Assembly (NCBI GenBank): GCA_017509375.1
Contig: JAFWPT010000055.1
Span: 1-5,430, forward strand
Direction of reading: 5' to 3'
DNA length: 5,430 nucleotides
Source: Bacteroidales bacterium
Lineage (GTDB): Bacteria; Bacteroidota; Bacteroidia; Bacteroidales; UBA932
Shown here: piece by piece, positions 1 through 4,060 of the stretch
Layout of the letters: every line of letters begins with the position of its first letter
Position numbering within the stretch: position 1 is the stretch's first letter
Translations under genes and position numbers: made by a program
Notes under the pieces: generated by a model
Seen by the model: only the letters and a program-made list of their open reading frames with translations
The model's database searches: none
What the model was told of the DNA's origin: nothing

Positions 1-377
1 ACGACGTTTGCGGTTTTGCGGCCCACTCCCGGGAGGGTCATAAGTTCATCTACCGTAGCGGGTACCTGGCCGTTGAAATCCTCGCATAGCTTACGGCCGA
101 GGGCCTGCAGGTGACGGGCTTTGCTGTTGGGGTAGGACACGCTGTGTATGACTTCCAGGATGTCGTCCACGGTTGCGGAGCCAAGTTTTTCCGGGGTCGG
201 GTAGCGGCGGAAGAGCTCCGGGGTAACCATGTTGACCCGTTTGTCCGTGCACTGGGCGGAGAGCACGACCGAAACTATCAGCTGGAAAGGGTCCGCGAAG
301 ACCAGTTCGCTCTGTGCTGCCGGCACATTCTCACGGAACCAGGAGACAATGCCTTCGTATCTTTCTTTTCTTGTCAT
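1..377 (-). CDS. nth: Endonuclease III (DNA glycosylase/AP lyase), 5' part, cut by the window edge
   Basis: Base-excision repair enzyme that removes oxidised pyrimidines and nicks the abasic site. The window holds 125 complete codons starting at ATG 377 and then runs off the left edge, so there is no stop. Visible family signatures are an N-terminal helical part with LSAQCTDKRVN (residues 39-49), and the helix-hairpin-helix motif LPGVGRKTANVV (115 to the edge). Lys121 in that motif matches the catalytic lysine of the family (K120 in E. coli). The catalytic aspartate and the C-terminal four-cysteine iron-sulfur cluster lie outside the window and cannot be judged. The ATG sits five bases after a TATTTTTG -7 box, and the N-terminus (MTRKERYEGIVSWF) has normal length for the family. 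It is divergent from the beta-barrel gene at 431. The family call is from motifs and is confident. Confidence 0.95.
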   Translation of the reverse strand, partial: MTRKERYEGIVSWFRENVPAAQSELVFADPFQLIVSVVLSAQCTDKRVNMVTPELFRRYPTPEKLGSATVDDILEVIHSVSYPNSKARHLQALGRKLCEDFNGQVPATVDELMTLPGVGRKTANV

Positions 378-378
378 C

Positions 379-411
379 GTTGCAAAAATAGATAATATTT
401 GTGTATGTTTG
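379..411 (+). promoter_or_regulatory. Putative promoter of the beta-barrel protein gene (Bacteroidetes type)
   Basis: TATGTTTG (404-411) matches the -7 consensus TAnnTTTG. GTTG (379-382), a 3-of-4 match to the -33 TTTG, lies 21 bases upstream. The expected start, near 415, leaves a leader of about 16 bases before ATG 431. It is interleaved with the nth promoter on the other strand, so the two polymerases could compete for the same 50 bases. Confidence 0.5.
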
Positions 412-415
412 TAAA
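383..415 (-). promoter_or_regulatory. Putative promoter of nth (Bacteroidetes type)
   Basis: On the minus strand, TATTTTTG (390-383) fits the Bacteroidetes -7 consensus TAnnTTTG exactly. A weak -33 element, TTTA (415-412), lies 21 bases upstream. The expected transcription start would be about 379, only about two bases before the nth ATG at 377, so the mRNA would be almost leaderless. It overlaps the divergent promoter of the gene at 431. The motif is seen; its activity is inferred. Confidence 0.5.
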
Positions 416-430
416 GCTAATGATTGACTT

Positions 431-1021
431 ATGAAAAAAATCGTTTGTATTATCTTCGTTTTGCTGGCCTGTTTTTCTTCCAGGGCGCAAAGTTCTTTTA
501 ATTCTGTAAAAGAAATAGGAATAGGTTTTGCGGGCTTCAATCCCGCCATCATCGCTTCTGCTACTTCTGTGCAGGAGCTGATACGTACGCCTGGAGTTTC
601 ATTGTACGGCGAGTACCGTATTGGAATTACCAATTGGTTTGCAGTGGGAGCGCAGCTGGACTTGAAGGTCAGCGACGGCAGCTTGATCCAGATGGCCAAA
701 GATATTTATAATCAGATGCGTTATTTCCAGGAGTCGCTGCGATTGCTTGCGGAGATTAAGTTTTTGCCCAGGAAAACTGTAAGGCCTTATGTCGGCTTCG
801 CGGCAGGTATTGGTCTGGGACATTTCAAGGAGTTGATTTCCGATCCGCTTAACACGCTGGTCTATTGTGACTTGGCGCCGCGCCTGGGAGTGCAGTTCGG
901 CAATCACGTCCGCGTTTCGGCCCAATTCTCTTTCACCCCCAGCGTTTCCGACGAAGGTGTCTTCAAGATTGTCAACGGCAACTTCACCTCCGTCGGCATG
1001 AACATAGGCTGGGCGTTCTGA
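431..1021 (+). CDS. Small secreted outer-membrane beta-barrel protein
   Basis: A 196-residue protein of the PorT/OmpW-like size class of Bacteroidetes outer-membrane beta-barrels. The N-terminus (MKKIVCIIFVLLACFSSRAQ) is a signal peptide: two lysines, a hydrophobic core, and a likely SPase I cut after SSRA leaving Gln at +1, which is common in this phylum. LLAC at residues 11-14 is a loose lipobox, but it would leave a very short signal, so I favour SPase I. The mature part alternates polar and hydrophobic residues in likely strands, for example VSLYGEYRIGITNWFAVGAQ and RPYVGFAAGIGLGHF. It ends SVGMNIGWAF with a terminal Phe, the usual C-terminal strand signal for barrel assembly. Eight strands would fit the length. 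It has its own promoter and terminators, so it is probably monocistronic. The ligand or role is unknown. Confidence 0.8.
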   Translation: MKKIVCIIFVLLACFSSRAQSSFNSVKEIGIGFAGFNPAIIASATSVQELIRTPGVSLYGEYRIGITNWFAVGAQLDLKVSDGSLIQMAKDIYNQMRYFQESLRLLAEIKFLPRKTVRPYVGFAAGIGLGHFKELISDPLNTLVYCDLAPRLGVQFGNHVRVSAQFSFTPSVSDEGVFKIVNGNFTSVGMNIGWAF

Positions 1022-1026
1022 TGGCC

Positions 1027-1052
1027 CCCGCGTCAGCCTCGCGGGCGGTTTT
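1027..1052 (+). terminator. Rho-independent-like terminator after the beta-barrel gene
   Basis: A 6-bp perfect GC stem, CCCGCG (1027-1032) with CGCGGG (1040-1045), has a 7-base loop and is followed by CGGTTTT. It starts six bases after the stop codon at 1019-1021. The T run is short, so termination may be partial. A second hairpin follows directly. Confidence 0.65.
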
Positions 1053-1104
1053 GCCTCCATTCTGTCTTTCTGTGCGCGCGGCGGACGGAGGCTTCTTTGT
1101 TTTT
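1053..1104 (+). terminator. Second, larger terminator hairpin with T-rich tail
   Basis: GCCTCC (1053-1058) pairs with GGAGGC (1087-1092), and an inner GTC/GAC extends the stem beyond a 5-base bulge. The 3' tail 1093-1104 is TTCTTTGTTTTT. The large loop makes it less certain than the first hairpin. Its tail contains the -33 TTTG of the next promoter. Confidence 0.45.
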
Positions 1105-1127
1105 CGCCGGGAATATGAGTAGCTTTG
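1096..1127 (+). promoter_or_regulatory. Strong Bacteroidetes-type promoter for the small ORF and lipoprotein operon
   Basis: TTTG (1096-1099), exactly 20 bases, then TAGCTTTG (1120-1127): a full match to the -33 TTTG / -7 TAnnTTTG consensus of the Bacteroidetes primary sigma factor with ideal spacing. The expected start is near 1131, giving a leader of about 26 bases before ATG 1157. I see no second TAnnTTTG between here and the lipoprotein ATG at 1298, so both ORFs are probably on one mRNA. The -33 box lies in the T-rich tail of the upstream terminator. Confidence 0.75.
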
Positions 1128-1156
1128 TCAGTCAAACTATATAATCATAAGCAGTG

Positions 1157-1294
1157 ATGCGAAAAATAGCTGTAAGATATGCTGCACCGGAGTGCGGGCT
1201 GAGCCAGGCGCTCTGGAGTGATCTGCTGTGTACCAGCCCTGAATTCGGCGGTAACGAAGATGTTGTATATGAAGATTGGGTAACAAACGGATAG
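1157..1294 (+). CDS. Small 45-residue protein directly upstream of the lipoprotein, function unknown
   Basis: An ATG-to-TAG reading frame of 45 residues (MRKIAVRYAAPECG..., ending EDWVTNG). It lies about 26 bases after the predicted start of a consensus promoter, and its stop (1292-1294) is three bases before the lipoprotein ATG and in the same frame, which suggests translational coupling. The peptide has no signal peptide or membrane segment. It has a basic N-terminus, a Pro-Glu at 11-12, LLCTS at 23-27, a double glycine at 31-32, and an acidic, aromatic tail (NEDVVYEDW). From memory, short peptides of this general layout (basic start, Tyr and Pro near residue 10, LxC/S, Gly-rich and acidic end) recur in Bacteroidales genomes next to surface lipoproteins; I cannot verify that here. 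The GG could suggest a leader-peptide cleavage site, but no processing enzyme is visible. It could also be a non-conserved leader ORF that only tunes translation. Confidence 0.6.
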   Translation: MRKIAVRYAAPECGLSQALWSDLLCTSPEFGGNEDVVYEDWVTNG

Positions 1295-1297
1295 AAT

Positions 1298-2755
1298 ATG
1301 AAAACGCGTTATATATTGTTTGCTGCCGCAGTACTGGCTGTGGCATCCTGTACAAAGACCGTCGAGCAGCCAGAGCCTGAAAGTATGCAGTTGACTTTCA
1401 GGGCATACCAAGAGGGCGCTCTTCAGACCAGGACAACTGTCCGGGACGGCGGGACAAAGGTGTATTGGGAGCCGGCGGACGAAATAAAGCTGTTCTTCAA
1501 GGAGTCCAGCAGCAGATTTGTGTCGCAGAATACAGAGTTGGTTGACATAGCGGACTTTACGGGCACATTGAATGTAATATCTGGGGCAAACGAGGGCGCT
1601 GGCTCCGAGAATCAGACCTGGGGCCTGTATCCATATAGGGAAGATGCTGTCTCCGACGGGTACAGCGTCACTACAACCCTCCCTGCGGAGCAGACAGGCA
1701 GGGCCGGCAGTTTTGCCCGGAATACCCACATCACCCTGGCTCATTCCAGCGATCTCAAGTTGGCTTTCTACAATGTCACTGGCGGCGTACGCTTTTCCCT
1801 CTCTCAGGAAGGTATCAAGAGTGTGAGCTTCCAGGGAAACGATCTCGAGGCCCTTGCCGGAAAGATTAAGCTGACCTTCGAGGACGGTGTTCCTGTAGTA
1901 CAGGAAGTGTCTGAGGGAGAGACTGTTCTGACACTGAACGCCCCTGATGGCGGCAGCTTTGAGACCGGCAAGTGGTACTACATTGAAGCCATTCCGCGCC
2001 TTCTGTGTGCCGGTTTCAAGATGGTATTCTCCAAAGGCGGCGAAGTTGCAACGCTCTCTACCTCCGGTTTAGTTACCATCAGCCGCGGCAAATACGGTTC
2101 CATTGCCAACGCCGACAAAGGGTTAATATTCAGGAGTGCTGATACTGCCGAGCCTGAATATGTCGACCTTGGCTTGAGCGTCAAGTGGGCTACCTTCAAC
2201 GTAGGTGCCACTTCTCCGGAAGGGTACGGCGAATACTTCGCCTGGGGCGAGACGGAGCCGAAGACGGATTATGGCTGGGCAACTTACAAGTGGTGCAAGG
2301 GATCTTCAAATACTCTGACCAAATATTGTCAGGCAGACCAGTCAGATTTATGGGCCGGCTCTGGTTCTCCGGACAGCAAGACCGTACTTGAGCTTGAGGA
2401 TGACGCCGCTCACATGAATTGGGGCGGCAGTTGGAGGATGCCGACGGATGAAGAGTGGACCGAACTTAGGGAGAACTGTAGCTTTACCTGGACAGATAAT
2501 TACAACGGAACAGGAGTGGCCGGAGATATAGTCACAAGTAATAAGGTTAATTTCACGGACAAGACGATATTCATTCCAGCCGCTGGTTGCCGGACGGGTA
2601 CAAGATTCAACGGTGTAGGCACTTTTGGAGCCTACTGGTCTTCATCCATTAAAAGCCCTGAATACTCGTACCGGCTTTATTTCAATTCCAGCCGTGTAAG
2701 CAGGAGCGATTTCGGCCGCTACTTCGGGTTTTCGGTCCGTCCAGTCACAGAATAA
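1298..2755 (+). CDS. Surface lipoprotein: fimbrillin-like N-terminal region plus C-terminal FISUMP-type domain
   Basis: A 485-residue exported lipoprotein. Residues 1-17 form a signal peptide and VASC places the lipidated cysteine at Cys18. Residues about 30-275 resemble the fimbrillin-like (Mfa/FimA-type) proteins of Bacteroidales, starting LTFRAYQEGALQTRTTVRDG and WEPADEIKLFF; these are beta-sandwich proteins of the cell surface, some of them pilins. Residues 288-485 are a FISUMP/DUF1566-type domain, C-type-lectin-like in fold: YVDLGLSVKWATFNVGA, YFAWGETEPK, WGGSWRMPTDEEW, FIPAAGCRTG, YWSSS, and the ending GFSVRPVTE. ATG 1298 is chosen because it gives a clean signal peptide; translation may be coupled to the small ORF that stops three bases upstream. 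Likely role is adhesion or ligand binding at the outer surface, but no ligand can be named. The last 45 residues resemble known hypervariable tails (see findings). It ends facing a convergent gene. Confidence 0.88.
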   Translation: MKTRYILFAAAVLAVASCTKTVEQPEPESMQLTFRAYQEGALQTRTTVRDGGTKVYWEPADEIKLFFKESSSRFVSQNTELVDIADFTGTLNVISGANEGAGSENQTWGLYPYREDAVSDGYSVTTTLPAEQTGRAGSFARNTHITLAHSSDLKLAFYNVTGGVRFSLSQEGIKSVSFQGNDLEALAGKIKLTFEDGVPVVQEVSEGETVLTLNAPDGGSFETGKWYYIEAIPRLLCAGFKMVFSKGGEVATLSTSGLVTISRGKYGSIANADKGLIFRSADTAEPEYVDLGLSVKWATFNVGATSPEGYGEYFAWGETEPKTDYGWATYKWCKGSSNTLTKYCQADQSDLWAGSGSPDSKTVLELEDDAAHMNWGGSWRMPTDEEWTELRENCSFTWTDNYNGTGVAGDIVTSNKVNFTDKTIFIPAAGCRTGTRFNGVGTFGAYWSSSIKSPEYSYRLYFNSSRVSRSDFGRYFGFSVRPVTE

Positions 2756-3090
2756 CCGCGCAAGCCGAGAGGAGTCGCGAGCTCGCTTGCAGACTCCCGA
2801 GGCGCCGCCGGTTCATTGCGGAGCAATAAAGGACGGCAAGGCCCTTTTGGGCCAGCCTTCCAGCCGGATGCGAATGCGTCCGGCATCAATCTTTCCAGTC
2901 ATGGCCGAAGCCGAATCCGGCGGCATGTCCCGGGCAAGGGATCTGTTCTGCTTCTGCGCATTCACCAGCCTCCCGTGCATATTTGAAAGGCAATCGTCCA
3001 CAAAAGAGGTCAAGTTCGTGGATGAGATTCATTTTCTCGGCGGTTCATCCATAAAAACGTCTATTTTCATGGACGGAATGCCTTTCCGTT
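2756..3090. other. Hairpin-rich intergenic region between convergent genes, no convincing gene
   Basis: 335 bases between the lipoprotein stop and the repeat block. Readable structures are: GCAAGC/GCTTGC (2760-2765 with 2785-2790) with an inner GAG/CTC; the perfect palindrome GCGAGCTCGC (2777-2786); GGCCC-TTTT-GGGCC (2840-2853); an imperfect stem CGGATGCG/TGCGTCCG (2865-2882); TCCAT...ATGGA with A/T pairs inside (3048-3073); and CGGAA/TTCCG (3074-3088). The first may help end the lipoprotein mRNA, although no T run follows it. Open frames exist on both strands (plus 2787-3092, minus 2813-3013), but neither has a promoter, a recognisable domain or a normal composition, and I do not call them. 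The region could be an interspersed repeat, a structured RNA or decayed sequence. Confidence 0.5.
2760..2790 (+). terminator. Candidate hairpin just after the lipoprotein gene
   Basis: GCAAGC (2760-2765) pairs with GCTTGC (2785-2790), and GAG (2767-2769) with CTC (2782-2784), around one bulged C and a 12-base loop. It starts five bases after the stop codon. There is no following T run, so it is either a weak terminator or a 3'-end stabiliser. A hairpin at this place is also found downstream of variable repeats in diversity-generating retroelements. Confidence 0.3.
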
Positions 3091-3153
3091 AACCGGTCCC
3101 GGGCTTACTCCAACCGGCTCCGGGCTTACTCCAACCGGTCCCGGGCTTACTCC
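3091..3153. repeat. Three tandem 21-bp repeats overlapping the 3' end of the YdeI-like gene
   Basis: Units lie at 3091-3111, 3112-3132 and 3133-3153. Units one and three are identical; unit two differs only at its bases 7-8 (TC changed to CT). Each begins AACCGG and ends GGGCTTACTCC. A degenerate fourth copy (AGCCGG...GCTCC, 3154-3172) lies inside the gene. On the minus strand every unit holds GGAGTAA, so the gene's last Glu codon and its TAA stop (3149-3147) are copied twice more in frame, at 3128-3126 and 3107-3105. Units one and three carry the adjacent palindromes ACCGGT and CCCGGG. Confidence 0.9.
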
Positions 3154-3722
3154 AGCCGGCCGAAGTCGCTCCAGCCGGGCTGCATCTTGCCGTTGTGGCA
3201 GTCGCGTACGAAGCGTTCCAGGGCTTTGATGGCCTGGTATTCGCGTCTGGTGTGGTGGTAGTGCTGGATGTAATCGACCCTGATACGCCGGTAGTTTTCC
3301 GGAAATGAGAGATAGTTCTTCCAGGCCTGCGGGTCTGCTTTGACGGCATCGGTTACCCAGTCTTCGAAGACGAAAAGGGAAGGGTCCAAATCCGGAGCGG
3401 CGGCCAGTCCTGCGGCGGTCATTTCACCTAGCTCGACAAGGCGCCGGCAGCGTATGAGGTTGCGCTCGCACCAGTTGCCTCCCTTGCGCCTCGGTGTGAA
3501 ATGCTGCACCGGCTTGCCGTCGTCGATGCGTTTCATGGTGCTGTCTATCCAGCCGAAACACAAGGCGACCTCTACCGCATCCACGTAGCGTACTACGCCC
3601 GGGCAGTCTTCTGCAGAGCGGTTGACCCGGAGCCAGAAATCCGGTGCCGCTGTGTGATTCCTGGCGTACCAGCGGTACAATTCCTCCCGGGAGTGTATGT
3701 CCAGTATATTGCTTACTTCCAT
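3147..3722 (-). CDS. YdeI/OmdA-family protein (COG4430-like)
   Basis: A 191-residue cytoplasmic protein with no signal peptide. Residues 1-90 carry the usual family block: YVDAVEVALCFGWIDS (46-61) and FTPRRKGGNWCERN (75-88), followed by a LVELGEMTAAGLAA helix. The C-terminal part (about 120-190; FPENYRRIRVDYIQ, HTRREYQAIKALERFV) fits the PF13376-type 'bacteriocin-protection, YdeI or OmpD-associated' domain. Length and ending (GWSDFGRLE) agree with relatives as I remember them, so the gene seems intact in spite of the repeat that begins at its stop codon. The biochemical function of the family is not established; the name comes from a bacteriocin-protection phenotype. It lies on the same strand as the tRNA-Ser gene 210 bases upstream and converges on the lipoprotein gene. 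A perfect 12-bp palindrome sits two bases before its ATG. Confidence 0.85.
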   Translation of the reverse strand: MEVSNILDIHSREELYRWYARNHTAAPDFWLRVNRSAEDCPGVVRYVDAVEVALCFGWIDSTMKRIDDGKPVQHFTPRRKGGNWCERNLIRCRRLVELGEMTAAGLAAAPDLDPSLFVFEDWVTDAVKADPQAWKNYLSFPENYRRIRVDYIQHYHHTRREYQAIKALERFVRDCHNGKMQPGWSDFGRLE

Positions 3723-3724
3723 GA

Positions 3725-3736
3725 TATTACGTAATA
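3725..3736. promoter_or_regulatory. Perfect 12-bp palindrome just upstream of the YdeI-like gene start
   Basis: TATTACGTAATA is its own reverse complement and ends two bases before the ATG at 3722 of the minus-strand gene. It could be an operator or lie within the promoter; no TAnnTTTG box is visible next to it. A 12-bp perfect palindrome is not expected often by chance at a chosen spot, but binding is only inferred. Confidence 0.35.
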
Positions 3737-3743
3737 CGGTGAG

Positions 3744-3928
3744 GCGGGATTAGCCCGCTTCGCTGCGCTTGCGGCCTTTTCCCTTGCTATCCGAAAATAG
3801 CAGAAGGGGGACGGCGTTAGCCGTGCGGGGGAAACCTTTCCCCCGTCCCCTGGGGGTGCAGGGGGATAGTAGATTCGCGCGCAGCGCCGAATCCCTTTCG
3901 AAACGCGAAAGCCAGCATAAACTGGCTT
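3744..3928. other. Chain of small hairpins between the YdeI-like gene and tRNA-Ser
   Basis: About 185 bases hold seven short inverted repeats in series: GCGGG/CCCGC (3744-3758); TGCTAT/ATAGCA (3785-3802); ACGGC/GCCGT (3811-3824); the near-perfect CGGGGGAAA-CC-TTTCCCCCG (3826-3845); ATTCG/CGAAT (3873-3892); CTTTCG/CGAAAG (3895-3911); and AAGCCAG/CTGGCTT (3909-3928), which overlaps the sixth by three bases. G and C runs alternate between them. No protein gene is convincing: an open frame on the minus strand (4016-3750) merely reads through the tRNA. Options are the tRNA 3' trailer, a structured non-coding RNA or an interspersed palindromic repeat. Confidence 0.5.
3909..3928 (-). terminator. Candidate hairpin ending the tRNA-Ser transcript
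   Basis: AAGCCAG (3909-3915) and CTGGCTT (3922-3928) form a perfect 7-bp stem with a 6-base loop, beginning five bases beyond the tRNA 3' end on the minus strand. Only TTT follows the stem before CGCG, so it is at best a weak intrinsic terminator and may instead serve 3' processing. Confidence 0.4.
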
Positions 3929-3932
3929 GAAG

Positions 3933-4022
3933 CGGAGAGAAAGGGATTCGAACCCCCGAAGCAGGTTTTGCCCGCTTAGCGCATTTCGAGTGCGCCGCCA
4001 TAGACCACTCGGCCATCTCTCC
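3933..4022 (-). tRNA. tRNA-Ser, anticodon CGA (reads UCG)
   Basis: A complete 90-base class II tRNA. The acceptor stem GGAGAGA (4022-4016) pairs fully with TCTCTCC (3940-3934), with G73 at 3933 as expected for serine. The D arm begins GCCGAGTGG. The anticodon stem GCGCA/TGCGC encloses the loop CTCGAAA, giving anticodon CGA. A long variable arm AAGCGGG/CCTGCTT (7 bp with one G-T pair, loop CAAAA) is the serine hallmark. The T arm has GGGGG-TTCGAAT-CCCTT with two wobble pairs. CCA is not encoded: CTT follows the discriminator, so CCA must be added by the nucleotidyltransferase. A GAACTTTG box ending five bases upstream (4034-4027) is a 7-of-8 match to the -7 consensus and would start transcription almost at the mature 5' end. 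Confidence 0.97.
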
Positions 4023-4026
4023 GGTG

Positions 4027-4034
4027 CAAAGTTC
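4027..4034 (-). promoter_or_regulatory. Putative -7 box of tRNA-Ser
   Basis: On the minus strand GAACTTTG matches TAnnTTTG at every fixed position except the first (G for T). Its final G (4027) lies four bases before the tRNA 5' end at 4022. No TTTG -33 is seen at 19-21 bases. It overlaps the divergent upstream region of dusB. Confidence 0.35.
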
Positions 4035-4046
4035 GTAAAAAATATT

Positions 4047-4054
4047 TAAATTTG
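4047..4054 (+). promoter_or_regulatory. Putative -7 box of dusB
   Basis: TAAATTTG is an exact TAnnTTTG match ending six bases before ATG 4061. The predicted start (near 4058) leaves a leader of about three bases. No good -33 TTTG is present at the usual spacing (GGTG lies there). This placement makes TTG 4052, which lies inside the box, an unlikely start codon and supports ATG 4061. Confidence 0.45.
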
Positions 4055-4060
4055 TACACT

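Noticed and set aside
599..1135. Minus-strand open frame of 178 codons opposite the beta-barrel gene
   Set aside because: Antisense shadow crossing both terminator hairpins; the plus-strand frame has a signal peptide and a barrel C-terminus.
1298..2755. Formylglycine-generating enzyme-like catalytic function for the lipoprotein
   Set aside because: The C-terminal fold is related to C-type lectins, but no catalytic cysteine pair of such enzymes is visible; a binding role fits better.
2813..3013. Minus-strand open frame of 66 codons (MTSFVDDCLSN...)
   Set aside because: The residue pattern is vaguely familiar as a frame found in repeated intergenic DNA, but it has no promoter or domain; kept only as part of the region description.
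2787..3092. Plus-strand open frame of 101 codons downstream of the lipoprotein
   Set aside because: No recognisable domain, no promoter, starts within a hairpin and runs to the tandem repeat; composition unlike the real genes nearby.
3091..3153. CRISPR array
   Set aside because: The three 21-bp units abut directly with no spacers and there are no cas genes; this is a plain tandem repeat.
3089..3349. Minus-strand frame ending in WSKPGTG repeats
   Set aside because: It is an out-of-frame reading of the YdeI-like gene plus the 21-bp repeats. The in-frame ending FGRLE already fits the family, so a genuine repeat-containing tail is unlikely.
3750..4016. Minus-strand open frame of 88 codons (MAEWSMAAHSKCAK...)
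   Set aside because: Its first part is simply the tRNA-Ser gene read as codons, and the rest is the hairpin region; no promoter or domain.
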